A stretch of 64,000 bases of DNA from Cecembia rubra (lineage in GTDB: Bacteria > Bacteroidota > Bacteroidia > Cytophagales > Cyclobacteriaceae): the NCBI RefSeq assembly GCF_003014575.1, contig NZ_PYGF01000008.1, forward strand, positions 141,273 to 205,272, written 5' to 3'. Below the pieces are notes generated by a model, which had not been told where the DNA came from, ran no database searches, and worked only from the letters and a program-made list of their open reading frames with translations. Position numbers and translations under genes: made by a program. Of the stretch, positions 32,977 through 43,657 are shown one piece after another. Position 1 is the stretch's first letter. Every line of letters starts with the position of its first letter.

Positions 32977-34647
32977 ATGACAACAAACAGAAGAGAATTT
33001 TTGCAAAAAGTAGGGCTTGGAGGTGCAGGCCTTGGAATGGCAGCAACGCTTCCTTTCAAAGCATTGGGGAATTCCAATACAGACCCTTCAAGTCTGCATA
33101 ATGATGATCAGTTTCTCAAAATTGGAGATGATATAGCCAACGCCAATACGCAATATGGGAAAATCAGAGGCTACCAGCTCAATGGTATCTTCACATTTTT
33201 GGGGGTACCTTATGGTGCTGATACATCAGGTAAAAACAGGTTTATGCCACCCCAAAAGCCTGAGCCTTGGTCTCAGGTAAAACATACCATATGGTGGGGG
33301 AACTCCGCTCCACAGATCATGGATAAACGTTATGCCAATGAACATTATTCTTTCGCAGACCATTGGAATTATGATGATGTAAGTGAAGACTGTCTGAAGC
33401 TCAATATCTGGACTCCGGGAATTGCTGATGGGAAAAGGAGAGCTGTTTTAGTATGGCTTCATGGTGGAGGATTTACCAATGGAAATGCGATAGAGCAGGA
33501 TGGTTATCATGGAGAAAACTTAAGTAAAAAAGGTGAAATTGTATTTGTCTCCATCAATCACCGATTGGGGCCCATGGGTTTTACTGACTTTTCTGGAGTA
33601 GGAGGAGAAAAGTATAAATCCTCTGGCAATGTTGGCATGTTGGACATCATTGCTGCTTTGGATTGGGTAAAAGAAAACATTGTTAATTTTGGAGGAGATC
33701 CAAACAATGTTACCGTCATAGGTCAATCAGGAGGTGGGGCAAAAGTTACTGCTACCATGGCAATGCCTGCGGCAAAAGGCAAGGTACACAAAGGAGTAGC
33801 ACTGAGCGGTTCCATGTTGAAAGCTTTAGACCAGACTTATTCCCAAAAATTGGGAGAATATGTAATGAAAGAGGCAGGTCTTAATTCATCAAATTTGGAT
33901 AGAATTCAAGAATTGCCATGGAGGGATTACCTGGATATAGCCTATAGGGCTCAGGAAAAAATGAGAAATGAAAATTCAAGAAGTTCTAGGGTAGGATTTG
34001 CACCGGTGGCTGATGGTGTCCACCTTCCTTCAGGAGAATTCTTCACAGGCCCAGAAAGCAACGGATCTGATATTCCTTTGTTGATTTGTACTACTTTTCA
34101 TGAATGGAATCCTACCAGGACAAATCCTGAGTTGGAGGCCATAGATTTTAAAGGTGTCATTGCACAGATTACGCCAAGATTTGGGGATCAATCAGAGAAA
34201 ATTGTGAGGGCTTACCAAGCCAATTTTCCAGGTAAAAAACCTTCGGAAATCTGGTCTTTGATTTTATCCAATCGATTGTCAGCTGTAAATACGGCAACTG
34301 CCAAATCAAAGCAAAAAGCCCCGGTTTACATGGCGTGGTTTGGTTGGGAGCCAAATCTTTATAACGGTAGGATGAGGGCCTTTCATTGCATAGATATCTG
34401 TTTTTGGTTTGATAATACAGACCGAATGTATACACATACAGGAGGAGGTGGTAGACCTAGAAAATTATCCGAAAAGATGTCCGATGCCCTGCTATCTTTT
34501 ATGAAAACAGGAAATCCCAATACACCCCAGCTTCCAGATTGGCCGGTCTTCACGGTTGAAAAGGGTGAAACTATGGTACTGAACGATGCCAGTTTGGTAC
34601 AGAATGATCCTGACCGCTCAGCCCGTCAATCACTCCCTGCTGTCTGA
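32977..34647 (+). CDS. TAT-exported type B carboxylesterase
   Basis: Alpha/beta hydrolase of 556 residues. It has a twin-arginine signal (TTNRREFLQKVGLGGAGLGM), then YGKIRGYQLNGIFTFLGVPY, the CLKLNIWTP segment, the oxyanion-hole WLHGGGFTNGNA (~156-167) and the nucleophile elbow GQSGGGAKVT (~250). The catalytic His lies in FHCIDICFWF (~468). It should hydrolyse esters in the periplasm. Its 3' end overlaps the dipeptidase gene on the other strand by 18 bp. A role in releasing a substrate for the adjacent permeases is plausible. Confidence 0.9.
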   Translation: MTTNRREFLQKVGLGGAGLGMAATLPFKALGNSNTDPSSLHNDDQFLKIGDDIANANTQYGKIRGYQLNGIFTFLGVPYGADTSGKNRFMPPQKPEPWSQVKHTIWWGNSAPQIMDKRYANEHYSFADHWNYDDVSEDCLKLNIWTPGIADGKRRAVLVWLHGGGFTNGNAIEQDGYHGENLSKKGEIVFVSINHRLGPMGFTDFSGVGGEKYKSSGNVGMLDIIAALDWVKENIVNFGGDPNNVTVIGQSGGGAKVTATMAMPAAKGKVHKGVALSGSMLKALDQTYSQKLGEYVMKEAGLNSSNLDRIQELPWRDYLDIAYRAQEKMRNENSRSSRVGFAPVADGVHLPSGEFFTGPESNGSDIPLLICTTFHEWNPTRTNPELEAIDFKGVIAQITPRFGDQSEKIVRAYQANFPGKKPSEIWSLILSNRLSAVNTATAKSKQKAPVYMAWFGWEPNLYNGRMRAFHCIDICFWFDNTDRMYTHTGGGGRPRKLSEKMSDALLSFMKTGNPNTPQLPDWPVFTVEKGETMVLNDASLVQNDPDRSARQSLPAV

Positions 34648-35715
34648 TTTCCAGGCCTTGCGGAGGAAACGCAACCAATTGCCGAACATGACCTTTTCTA
34701 TGTCCCTGGAAGAATATCCGCGTTTAGACAGAAGTGAGGGGATTTTTTGTAGATCTGCGATGGTGTCCAGGTCAAAGGGACATTGTTCCTTGCCAAAGGC
34801 ACCATCCAGGTCTGAACCAATACCTATATGGTCTGCATTTCCGGAAAGCTGACAGATATGGTCTAGATGGTCTATCAATTTTTCCAGATTGCATTCCATT
34901 TCTTTGGGATTGGATTTGCCTCTTTCCCAATTGGGAACCATCATCCAGGCATCCATGGCCCCTCCGATGACCGCGTCTCTTTCGATCAAATGTCTCAGCT
35001 GATCATCGGAAAATTGGCGGTTATGGTTGACCAAAGTCCTGCAATTATTATGGCTGGCCCAAACAGATCCATGAAAATGGTCCATGGCCTGCCAGAAAGC
35101 ATCATCGCAGAGATGGGTGGCATCTAAAATGATGTTCAGCCTCTCCATTTCCCTAAGCAGTTCCAAACCTTTTGGCCCCATTTTTCCGGTGGAATCGGTT
35201 CCATTGGCGTATCTTCCAGGGCCATAATGGGCAGGACCCAATGCCCTCAAACCGTAATCATAGGCCTTTTCCAAATAAGATAAGTTGACCAATGAATCTG
35301 CCCCTTCCAAGGATAGTATATAACCAATGGGTTTGGGGCCAAAAGGCAATTCATTCAACCATAAATGAAGATGTTTTTCCAAACTCTCCAGGTCTTTTAT
35401 CTGTACCATTTCTCCCTCTTCTTCCATGGCCTTGTACCAGGCCAGTTGCCCCTGGGTCTGTGCCCATGCCTGCTCTGGGGAATGCCAGCCCGGAAGGGGA
35501 TTATCTTTGTCCACAAAACGGGCAATTTGTGTAGCCACCACCAACCCTATATTTCCCTTTCTGAGTTCGGGCAAAGAAACAGTGGCCTTACCCCTGTCGG
35601 GTTTATCATCCATATCCTTTTCCCTGAGATTTATCTCAGCTACTGGTTTTCTTAGGTCCCTGTTCCATTCCAGGGCATTCATACTCAGGTCTAAATGGGC
35701 GTCTATGGTGAACAT
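34630..35715 (-). CDS. Membrane dipeptidase (renal dipeptidase, M19 family)
   Basis: The 361 residues show M19 features: an N-terminal metal motif in DAHLDLS (residues 5-11), SLEGADSLVNL (bridging Glu), DATHLCDDAF, VWASHNNCRTLVNHNRQF with the metal His residues, and HIGIGSDLDGAFG near residue 298. M19 enzymes cleave dipeptides, often with a C-terminal D-residue, or related amides. No signal peptide is visible, so it is probably cytoplasmic. It lies upstream of nothing obvious on its strand but near RidA and the second GntP permease. Confidence 0.9.
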   Translation of the reverse strand: MFTIDAHLDLSMNALEWNRDLRKPVAEINLREKDMDDKPDRGKATVSLPELRKGNIGLVVATQIARFVDKDNPLPGWHSPEQAWAQTQGQLAWYKAMEEEGEMVQIKDLESLEKHLHLWLNELPFGPKPIGYILSLEGADSLVNLSYLEKAYDYGLRALGPAHYGPGRYANGTDSTGKMGPKGLELLREMERLNIILDATHLCDDAFWQAMDHFHGSVWASHNNCRTLVNHNRQFSDDQLRHLIERDAVIGGAMDAWMMVPNWERGKSNPKEMECNLEKLIDHLDHICQLSGNADHIGIGSDLDGAFGKEQCPFDLDTIADLQKIPSLLSKRGYSSRDIEKVMFGNWLRFLRKAWKSDSRE

Positions 35716-35912
35716 TTTCTTTTTCTTAAAATTAATGATAATTTTTAATCAGGGCTTTTGAAAGGTCAAACCACTTTGTAATTATCACCAGCGTATTCAT
35801 ATAATTCCAAATTCTCCATTCATCATTTTACATTTTTTCCGAGATCCTCTTTCCGACATCCGAATTACCTAACAACCTCTTGGTACATTGTACATGGTAC
35901 TTGGTGCAACAT

Positions 35913-36377
35913 TCACTCCAATTCAAACATCGCCTCAATCTCCACGGGAATATTATCCGGCAGAGACCCCATACCAACGGCACTTCGCACTCCAATACCA
36001 TTTTCCTCTCCCCAAACAGCAGCAAAAAGTTCGCTGCATCCATTGATTACATAAGGATGCCTTTCGAAATCCGGGGTTGCGTTGACCATACCCAAAACCT
36101 TGATGACCCTTTTAACTTTATTGAGGGAACCAATGTTGGCTTTGATAGTGGCAAGCATGGCCAAGCCAACCTGCCTTGCCGCCAATTTTCCTTCTTCCAT
36201 ATCCATGTCTACACCAATCCGTCCAATGATCAAGGTACCATCTTCTTTTACAGTTCCATGACCGGAAAGGTAAAGGTATTTTCCATCTACCAAACAGGGT
36301 TTGTATACCCCAAGAGGTTTTGGGGCAGGGGGAAGTACAAGTCCTAAAGCTGCGAAGTTTTCTTCTGCTGTTTTCAT
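35913..36377 (-). CDS. RidA/YjgF-family protein
   Basis: The 154 residues match the long RidA subgroup: LVDGKYLYLSGHGT, AARQVGLAMLATIKANIGSL and GVRSAVGMGSLPDNIPVEIE, with the Arg that binds the substrate carboxylate. RidA hydrolyses reactive enamine/imine intermediates made by PLP enzymes. It lies 160 bp after the second gntP gene on the same strand and before the dipeptidase, which suggests a nitrogen-containing acid as substrate. Confidence 0.88.
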   Translation of the reverse strand: MKTAEENFAALGLVLPPAPKPLGVYKPCLVDGKYLYLSGHGTVKEDGTLIIGRIGVDMDMEEGKLAARQVGLAMLATIKANIGSLNKVKRVIKVLGMVNATPDFERHPYVINGCSELFAAVWGEENGIGVRSAVGMGSLPDNIPVEIEAMFELE

Positions 36378-36537
36378 GTCATTTTTATGAAAAGTTTATA
36401 ATAATTCTATTTCGTAGCAAAATATTTAATCTAATCGATAATTGCTGTGATCAAATATCATTGAATATCCAATATCAATAAATATCTTTTCCATGAATCA
36501 GGACAAGCCAAATTGTGGCAGCAAACTTGATATCCTT

Positions 36538-37851
36538 TCAAATAAATATATCCAAGACCAGGACACCCAATAAGCCCACTACTGCAACAATAGTTTCCAT
36601 CAGGGACCAGGATCTGATGGTGTCTTTGACAGAAAGGTTGAAATACTCTTTGTACAACCAGAAACCACCATCATTGAAATGGGAAAACATCAAACTTCCA
36701 GCTCCAATGGACAAAACCAAAAGATTAGGGTCTACATTTCCGGTACTTACCATTGGGGCGATGATGCCCGCTGTGGTTAATCCTGCCACAGTAGCGGAAC
36801 CGACCGCAACCCGTATCAATGCTGTAATCGTCCATGCCAAAATCAAAGGGTGAACATCCCAGCCTTGCAGTGCATCCGCAATAGTCTGACTAACTCCAGA
36901 ATCCATCAACACCTGTTTCAAGGCCCCGGCACCAGCGATAATCAAAAGGATCATGGCAATATCCTTGGTAGCTACCACATAGGTCTCCATTAATTGCTCA
37001 ATTTTGAACCTCATCCGGATGCCTAAGGTATATGAAGCAATAAGCAGTGAGATCAACATCACCATTCCGGGGTCTCCGATGAATTTGATATAGGGTGCTA
37101 GCACATGCTCCGGGGCGAACTGGAATCCCAAAATTGTGGTCCCTATCAATAAAAAAACAGGGAATAAAGCGGAGAAAAAGCTATTAAAGGTACCCGGAAG
37201 TTCACTTTCTTCCTTGGGCTTTGCCTGAAATGTCTCCAATGGTCTTGCGTCAATTTTTTTGAGTAATTTGGCAAAGAATGGACCAGCTATGATAATGGTG
37301 GGCACAGCGATTAATAATCCATAGACTAATGTCAGCCCCATGTTTGCACCGAATTGGGCAACCAGGGCAGCAGGAGAAGGATGAGGAGGCAGGAAACCAT
37401 GAGTGACCGATAAAGCGGCCAATAAGGGAATACCAACAAATACAGCAGGAAGCCTGTATTGATAAGAAACAGTAAAGACCAAGGGTACCAAAAGGACGAA
37501 CCCCACATTATAAAACAATGGAATGCCCACCACCAATCCGGTGAGCATCATGGCCCAGGTAACATTTTTAACGCCAAAAATCCCCATCAGCACATCGGAA
37601 ATCCTCTGGGCGGCTCCACTTTCAGCTACAAGTTTACCTAACATGGCACCCATGACGATAATAATGACCAAATCCCCTAAAAGAGAACCAATCCCTTTTT
37701 GAATAGAACCTGCAAGAAGTTCCAGTGGGACATCCAAAAGAATACCTGCTAAGATTGAAGAAATTAGGAATGCAATAAATGGATTGAATTTCAGCCAGGT
37801 GATCAGAAGTATCAGAACTGCAATGCTGATCAAAAGAAATACAAAGGTCAT
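36538..37851 (-). CDS. GntP-family permease, second copy
   Basis: The 437-residue polytopic membrane protein begins MTFVFLLISIAVLILLITWL and has about 12 hydrophobic segments. GntP marks are HGFLPPHPSPAALVAQFGAN (~150) and SATVAGLTTAGIIAPM (~355), with SHFNDGGFWLYKEYF near 395. It should be an H+ symporter for gluconate or a related acid. It differs clearly from the GntP gene at 26729, so the two probably have different substrates. It is first in a minus-strand series with ridA and the dipeptidase. Confidence 0.9.
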   Translation of the reverse strand: MTFVFLLISIAVLILLITWLKFNPFIAFLISSILAGILLDVPLELLAGSIQKGIGSLLGDLVIIIVMGAMLGKLVAESGAAQRISDVLMGIFGVKNVTWAMMLTGLVVGIPLFYNVGFVLLVPLVFTVSYQYRLPAVFVGIPLLAALSVTHGFLPPHPSPAALVAQFGANMGLTLVYGLLIAVPTIIIAGPFFAKLLKKIDARPLETFQAKPKEESELPGTFNSFFSALFPVFLLIGTTILGFQFAPEHVLAPYIKFIGDPGMVMLISLLIASYTLGIRMRFKIEQLMETYVVATKDIAMILLIIAGAGALKQVLMDSGVSQTIADALQGWDVHPLILAWTITALIRVAVGSATVAGLTTAGIIAPMVSTGNVDPNLLVLSIGAGSLMFSHFNDGGFWLYKEYFNLSVKDTIRSWSLMETIVAVVGLLGVLVLDIFI

Positions 37852-37941
37852 AGGTCTGGTAAGGGTTGAAGCTACAATTTAGAAAATATATCGGGAAGCT
37901 AAATATGGCACCTATTTTCTATTTGATGAGTGGCCGTTTTT

Positions 37942-40248
37942 TTATTTGCCTTTTATCCATCTGAGCTGTGCTACATTCACCCCATCATTCAAACGCAGGA
38001 GGTAAAGACCTTCTGGTAATTTTCCCATCAGCTCGGGCAATAAATTGGGATTGAATTTACCTTCATATTTGAATTTTCCCTTGGTATCCAATATTTCTAA
38101 AAATAAATTTTCCATATGCCAAGCTGAGCCTAATTTTAAGAAAACAGGTCCTTCCCTGTAAGGATTTGGCCAAAGATTCAAGGAGTAATCCTTGGGTAAT
38201 TTCCAACCTTCCAAACGGAAAACCCTGCTCAATGTACTTTGCCCATCCAAGTCAACCTGCTCTATTTGGAAAAAGACCCTTTCATCCGGAATACTTTCCT
38301 TGTACTCAAAATTATATTCTTGCTTGCCTTCTTTATCTCCTTGAGAAGGAAGCTCTGCAATAGGTTCAAATGACTCTGTATGGCCAAAAGAGCGGTAAAT
38401 GATAAATTTTTCATTTTTCCTCTCAAATCCGGTACTCCAGGAAATCCTGATTCTTCCTTTTTCCCAGACTGCTTTTTGATCCAGCCATGAAACAGGTAAG
38501 ATGGATAGCTGCCTGAAACTCCCAACAGTAAAACTTTGACCGTTCAAATCAGCAAATTCAAGACTTCTTCTGGCCCAAAGTAAATTTGGATCTAAACCAG
38601 GAATATGGCTTCCAGGGGCAGCTTTTCCATTGCTGACCAAGCGCAGGTCATCTACATCATCCACGATCAGGTTTTGAGCAGAAATCCTCATTTCAAGGTT
38701 AGAGGAAGATTGATGGCTCGTGGAAAATTCAAAAAAGCTGTTCAACTGATACAAAATTGGAGTTCCATCGTTGTCATTGAAATTTGGTTCCCAGTTGGCT
38801 CCGGGAATTTCCACAAACCTGATCACAATATCCCCACCCGGGGCTTCACCCAGTAATTGAATTTTACGAATTCCTCCTTGATAGGCATCTTCAAAGGGAA
38901 AAGTAGCATTCTTCTCTCCCAAGTCAAATGGTAAATTGAAGTAATGGAAGCGGTGCAGGTTGAACCATGATCCACCTTCATAATCCAATCCGCCGGTTCC
39001 GGATTGATTTAGTAAAAAATCAAAGCCATTGAAATCTATTTGACCATTCCGCATTTGGAAGGTTCCAAGAATCCTTAGGTCATCATTCAGAATAATCCTG
39101 CCCGAAGGCTTGTCCACTGTCCATGAAGCAAAACCCATTTCCCAACCCGATATTTCCTGATCTATTTGGCCTAAAAATTGAAAAATTGTATTTTCTTTTA
39201 GGATGTTACCGCTGGCTTCATTGATCAGGTTTCCGGTAAGTGAGATGCTCTCTTTTAGAACTTTAACAGAATTTCCCCTGAAAATCAAATCATGATAAAT
39301 TTGAGGTTCTTCGGATGAATCGAAAGTTTTTTGGAGCATTTTTTGGGTTCCTGAATTGGAATTATAAATGACGCTGCCTTCTAATAGAAGATGGGCAGCC
39401 TCCAGTCGGGGCAGGTTGCCATTCAATATCAGAGTAGCTCCCGGTTTGAGGTGGAAAAGGCTGGCAGGGGCAGAAGCAGAACGTCTGAGCAACTGCTCTA
39501 ATGGAGCGCTGCAATCAGATATCAAAGTACCTCCCGCTTCAATGATGAGATCCCCATAAGGTCCGCCTCCATTGAAAATAGTCTGAGTATTGAACGAAAA
39601 AGTGGAACAGGCAGGTATTCCGATGGTATTGACAGTTTGGTGAACAGTTCCCGAAAGGATAATGAATGCACTGGCTTTGAAAGCTGAATTGACTACTAAG
39701 GTAGCCCCTTGGTCCGGATCGAATACCACAGTATACCTGCTGTTTTGATTATTTGCACTCCAAGAAGCCCTGTCCACCACGGTTCTGGAACTCCCTTTAA
39801 AGACAATTTTTCCGGTTTCGGGATATATCCAATCCGTCAATAGGCTGCTAACTGAATTCATGAAAAACTCATTTCCTTCTTTTCTAAGCCCTCTAAGTGC
39901 GCCATAGAGATGTAGTTCAAAATTTTGAAGGTTAAGCTTTCTGCCTGGATCTGCAGCACTGAACAGGTAAAGGTCTTTGGCACTTTCATTTTCTCTCAAC
40001 CGGACTTCGTGGCTTTGGTCAATAAAAAGGTTATTGTTGAGATTGGGTTTTTGGTTGGCTGGTACCCATTGGCCCCCATTCCAGGTTTCCCAAATGGCCG
40101 GATTATCAAAATCTCCGGAAGCAATGCTTCGGTAATCTCCTGGTTCAAGAGGGATCTGTGCGTAGCAAAGGATGTAGAATATCCCTGGAATCCAACAAAA
40201 AAATGTTAGAATAAAGTAAATTCGTGCCGAATGAAATAGAGTTTCCAT
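37942..40248 (-). CDS. Large secreted surface protein with probable T9SS C-terminal sorting domain
   Basis: The 768 residues begin with a signal peptide (ARIYFILTFFCWIPGIFYIL then CYAQ). The bulk is beta-rich, with segments such as SGDFDNPAIWETWNGGQWVP, typical of Bacteroidota surface adhesin-like proteins. The C-terminal ~75 residues (LNLWPNPYREGPVFLKLGSA, then GKLPEGLYLLRLNDG) look like a type A type IX secretion sorting domain. It should be exported and anchored or released at the cell surface. No catalytic motif recognised. The 5' end overlaps the longest frame of the divergent gene, but not its chosen start. Confidence 0.75.
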   Translation of the reverse strand: METLFHSARIYFILTFFCWIPGIFYILCYAQIPLEPGDYRSIASGDFDNPAIWETWNGGQWVPANQKPNLNNNLFIDQSHEVRLRENESAKDLYLFSAADPGRKLNLQNFELHLYGALRGLRKEGNEFFMNSVSSLLTDWIYPETGKIVFKGSSRTVVDRASWSANNQNSRYTVVFDPDQGATLVVNSAFKASAFIILSGTVHQTVNTIGIPACSTFSFNTQTIFNGGGPYGDLIIEAGGTLISDCSAPLEQLLRRSASAPASLFHLKPGATLILNGNLPRLEAAHLLLEGSVIYNSNSGTQKMLQKTFDSSEEPQIYHDLIFRGNSVKVLKESISLTGNLINEASGNILKENTIFQFLGQIDQEISGWEMGFASWTVDKPSGRIILNDDLRILGTFQMRNGQIDFNGFDFLLNQSGTGGLDYEGGSWFNLHRFHYFNLPFDLGEKNATFPFEDAYQGGIRKIQLLGEAPGGDIVIRFVEIPGANWEPNFNDNDGTPILYQLNSFFEFSTSHQSSSNLEMRISAQNLIVDDVDDLRLVSNGKAAPGSHIPGLDPNLLWARRSLEFADLNGQSFTVGSFRQLSILPVSWLDQKAVWEKGRIRISWSTGFERKNEKFIIYRSFGHTESFEPIAELPSQGDKEGKQEYNFEYKESIPDERVFFQIEQVDLDGQSTLSRVFRLEGWKLPKDYSLNLWPNPYREGPVFLKLGSAWHMENLFLEILDTKGKFKYEGKFNPNLLPELMGKLPEGLYLLRLNDGVNVAQLRWIKGK

Positions 40249-40310
40249 CGCTTTACCGATATAAAAAGTGTTTGTCCGAAAAAGTCCCTTTGCTCAACAA
40301 AATTAGTTTT

Positions 40311-41507
40311 ATGCGCTCCTTTTTGAAAAAATTCCTCCTAATTTATCCGTTTATTTATCCGTTTATTTTTGCTGCCAATGCGCAAAATTATCAGATCAGC
40401 CTTTTGACCTGTGATCCGGGTGATGAACTATATTCCGCTTTTGGACATAGTGCCATTAGGGTATTGGACATGGAGTCCAATCAGGATATTGTATTCAATT
40501 ATGGAACTTTCGATTTCAATACCCCATTTTTTTATGTCAAATTCACCCAACGGACTTTGGATTATATGCTCAGTGTTTCGACTTATGAGCGTTTCCTTTA
40601 TGAATACAATTACTTCCAGCGAAATGTAAGGGAGCAAATCCTGGATCTTAATCCTGAGCAGTCCAAGCAATTGGTACAATTTCTTCAGGTAAATTACCAG
40701 CCTTCAAACCGGTTTTACCGGTATGATTTCTTTTATGACAACTGTGCTACCCGTATTCGGGATGCTTTTGAGGAAGTTTTAGGGAAACAATTGGACTGGA
40801 ATGAAAAGACAGAACCTGAAAAGAAAACTTTTAGGAATTTGATCGATGAGTACGTTTATCCACTTCCCTGGGCGGATTTTGGTATTGATCTGGCACTCGG
40901 AGCGGTGATCGATGTAGATGCGAAAGAAAGAGAAAAGCAGTTTTTACCGGATTATATGGAGGAGGCATTTGCGAGGGCTATGATCGTGGGTGACGGACCA
41001 ACACGCCCTTTGGTAAAATCCAGCCATGTAGTCCTGCAATTTGATGAGAGGGATTTTAAAATGGGGCTTTTTAATCCCTATTTCACTTGGTGGTTTTTGG
41101 CTATACTGGTCATGGTTTTGACCTATATGGGCCACAAAAAGAAGAAGTTGTTCAAAGGTTTTGACATCCTGTTCTTCACTGTTTTGGGAATGCTCGGAAT
41201 CCTGATTGTATTGCTTTGGTTTTTTACTTTCCACTCCCAGACCAAGTACAATTGGAATATTCTATGGGCTTTCCCAGGCCATCTTGCTTTGGCATTCGGA
41301 TTATGGAGGGGTAGTTTGAAACCTTGGTTGAAGAAATACTTGCTTTTTGCCTTGATACTAGCCAATCTCTGCTTGGTTTTCTGGGTGTTTGGAGTACAGT
41401 CTTTTCATCCCAGCATTGTTCCACTTTTACTTGTGGTGATATTGAGGACCAATTTTCTTTATTACAATTGGGAAAAACTTCAGGAGGGAAAAAGGATTAA
41501 TGTTTAG
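40311..41507 (+). CDS. DUF4105 / Lnb-like membrane protein
   Basis: The start MRSFLKKFLLIYPFIYPFIF gives a signal peptide or membrane anchor; the earlier ATG at 40224 overlaps the divergent gene and is rejected. The periplasmic domain shows the DUF4105 pattern: LLTCDPGDELYSAFGHSAIR (His in a catalytic-type position), FNYGTFDF, and RFYRYDFFYDNCATRIRDAF with a Cys. About four or five membrane segments make up the C-terminal third (residues ~260-385). DUF4105 includes the Lnb-type lipoprotein N-acyltransferase relatives. 398 residues in total. Actual activity here is unproven. Confidence 0.85.
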   Translation: MRSFLKKFLLIYPFIYPFIFAANAQNYQISLLTCDPGDELYSAFGHSAIRVLDMESNQDIVFNYGTFDFNTPFFYVKFTQRTLDYMLSVSTYERFLYEYNYFQRNVREQILDLNPEQSKQLVQFLQVNYQPSNRFYRYDFFYDNCATRIRDAFEEVLGKQLDWNEKTEPEKKTFRNLIDEYVYPLPWADFGIDLALGAVIDVDAKEREKQFLPDYMEEAFARAMIVGDGPTRPLVKSSHVVLQFDERDFKMGLFNPYFTWWFLAILVMVLTYMGHKKKKLFKGFDILFFTVLGMLGILIVLLWFFTFHSQTKYNWNILWAFPGHLALAFGLWRGSLKPWLKKYLLFALILANLCLVFWVFGVQSFHPSIVPLLLVVILRTNFLYYNWEKLQEGKRINV

Positions 41508-41564
41508 AATGTCAAAACTTTTTCCCACCTGATTCTTGTTATACTTTGCTAAGACCGCAGCGCA

Positions 41565-43610
41565 ATGGATTTTAAACTTGTATCAGAATATCAACCTACG
41601 GGGGATCAGCCACATGCTATTGCCCAACTTACAGAAGGAATAAAAAGTGGAGACACTGCGCAGGTGCTTTTGGGTGTTACCGGATCCGGAAAGACCTTTA
41701 CTATAGCCAATGTGATCCAGGAAGTCCAGAAACCTACTTTGGTCCTTAGCCATAACAAAACACTGGCTGCTCAGTTGTACGGTGAATTCAAGCAGTTCTT
41801 TCCGGAAAATGCAGTGGAGTACTTTATCTCCTATTACGATTATTATCAGCCGGAAGCCTTTATACCCACATCCGGTACGTATATTGAAAAAGACCTGTCC
41901 ATCAATGATGAGATAGAAAAGCTTCGGTTAAGCGCAACTTCTGCTTTGCTATCGGGAAGAAGGGATGTGATTGTAGTGGCCTCTGTTTCCTGTATCTATG
42001 GAATCGGAAATCCCGATGAATTTGGGAAAAATGTGATCCGCCTTCAGGAAGGGGACAGGATACCCAGAAATCAGCTACTTTTCAAGTTGGTAGATATCCT
42101 TTACAGTAGAACCAACAATGATCTCAGTCATGGTACTTTTAGAGTCAAGGGGGATACCGTGGATATTTTTGTGGCGTATGCGGATTTTGCTTATAGGATT
42201 TATTTCTGGGGGGATGAAATAGAAGCTATCCAAAGAATTGATCCTGCTTCAGGGAAGAAAATTTCTGATGAAAGGATTATATCCATTTTCCCTGCCAACC
42301 TTTTCGTGACGGGAAGGGATGTGATCGAAACAGCCATTCACGAAATTCAGGATGACCTAATGTCACAGGTTGCTTTTTTTGAAAGGGACATGAAGCTGAT
42401 TGAGGCAAAAAGGCTGAGAGAGCGTACGGAATTTGATCTTGAGATGATCAGGGAATTGGGTTATTGCTCGGGAGTAGAGAATTATTCAAGGTATTTTGAT
42501 AGGAGAAAGCCCGGTACCAGACCTTTCTGTTTGTTGGATTATTTTCCGGATGATTACCTGATGGTCATTGACGAAAGCCATGTGACCCTTCCCCAGATCA
42601 GGGGCATGTGGGGAGGTGACAGGGCCAGAAAGGTCAACTTGGTGGATTATGGATTCCGATTGCCTTCGGCCTTGGACAATAGACCTTTGAATTTTGATGA
42701 ATTTGAAAGTTTGGTCAATCAGATCATTTATGTCAGTGCCACTCCTGCAGATTATGAACTGAACAAGGCTGAGGGAGTGGTAGTTGAGCAGATTATTAGA
42801 CCGACGGGGCTGCTTGACCCCATCATTGATGTCAGACCCAGTGCCAATCAGATTGATGACTTGCTGGAAGAAATCGATGAGCGGGTCAAATCAGGAGACA
42901 GGGTTTTGGTCACTACCCTAACCAAAAGAATGGCGGAAGAACTCCAAAAATTTCTGGAGAGGGCAGGGGTAAAGAGCCGGTATATCCATTCTGAGGTCAA
43001 GCCTTTGGACAGGGTGGAGATTCTTAGAGAGCTTCGCTTAGGGATTTTTGATGTGCTCGTTGGGGTCAATCTGTTGAGAGAAGGCCTTGACCTGCCTGAA
43101 GTATCTTTGGTGGCCATATTGGATGCAGATAAGGAGGGCTTTTTGAGAAATGAGAGGAGCCTTGTACAGACCATCGGTAGGGCCGCCAGGAATGAAAACG
43201 GGAAAGTGATCATGTATGCCGATACAGTTACCGACTCCATGAAGATGGCCATTGATGAAACCCAAAGGAGAAGAGGAATTCAGATGGCATATAATGAGAA
43301 GCATGGGATTGTACCTCAAACCGTGCGTAAATCCAAAGAAAAAATCCTTGGACAGACGACAGTGGCAGATTCGAAAAAGAATGCCAAGGTATATGAAGAA
43401 AGGGTGGATGCTGAGGCCTTAGTGGCTGCAGATCCAGTTGTCCAATATCTTAGCAAGGATAAGTTGGAAAAACTCATTGCGCAGACCCAAAAGCAAATGG
43501 AAAAGGCTGCCAAAGAGCTTAACTTCATGGAGGCGGCAAGGCTTAGGGATGAATGGCAGGGATTGAAAAACAGACTAGAGGAGCTGAACAGAGGGATTGG
43601 ATCGCTCTAA
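41565..43610 (+). CDS. uvrB: Excinuclease ABC subunit B
   Basis: DNA damage-recognition helicase subunit of nucleotide excision repair. The 681 residues match the family. The Walker A is GVTGSGKT (37-44), [13 protein letters not shown] is in the beta-hairpin region, [20 protein letters not shown] carries the Walker B, and helicase motif VI is [14 protein letters not shown]-terminal UVR domain ([19 protein letters not shown], ~645-663) binds UvrC. Start ATG 41565 is standard. Transcribed alone or with the AlbA_2 gene 47 bp downstream. Confidence 0.97.
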   Translation: MDFKLVSEYQPTGDQPHAIAQLTEGIKSGDTAQVLLGVTGSGKTFTIANVIQEVQKPTLVLSHNKTLAAQLYGEFKQFFPENAVEYFISYYDYYQPEAFIPTSGTYIEKDLSINDEIEKLRLSATSALLSGRRDVIVVASVSCIYGIGNPDEFGKNVIRLQEGDRIPRNQLLFKLVDILYSRTNNDLSHGTFRVKGDTVDIFVAYADFAYRIYFWGDEIEAIQRIDPASGKKISDERIISIFPANLFVTGRDVIETAIHEIQDDLMSQVAFFERDMKLIEAKRLRERTEFDLEMIRELGYCSGVENYSRYFDRRKPGTRPFCLLDYFPDDYLMVIDESHVTLPQIRGMWGGDRARKVNLVDYGFRLPSALDNRPLNFDEFESLVNQIIYVSATPADYELNKAEGVVVEQIIRPTGLLDPIIDVRPSANQIDDLLEEIDERVKSGDRVLVTTLTKRMAEELQKFLERAGVKSRYIHSEVKPLDRVEILRELRLGIFDVLVGVNLLREGLDLPEVSLVAILDADKEGFLRNERSLVQTIGRAARNENGKVIMYADTVTDSMKMAIDETQRRRGIQMAYNEKHGIVPQTVRKSKEKILGQTTVADSKKNAKVYEERVDAEALVAADPVVQYLSKDKLEKLIAQTQKQMEKAAKELNFMEAARLRDEWQGLKNRLEELNRGIGSL

Positions 43611-43657
43611 TGGCTATTTTATTAAACCGTTTACCACTTGCCTCAATGTATTAGGAA

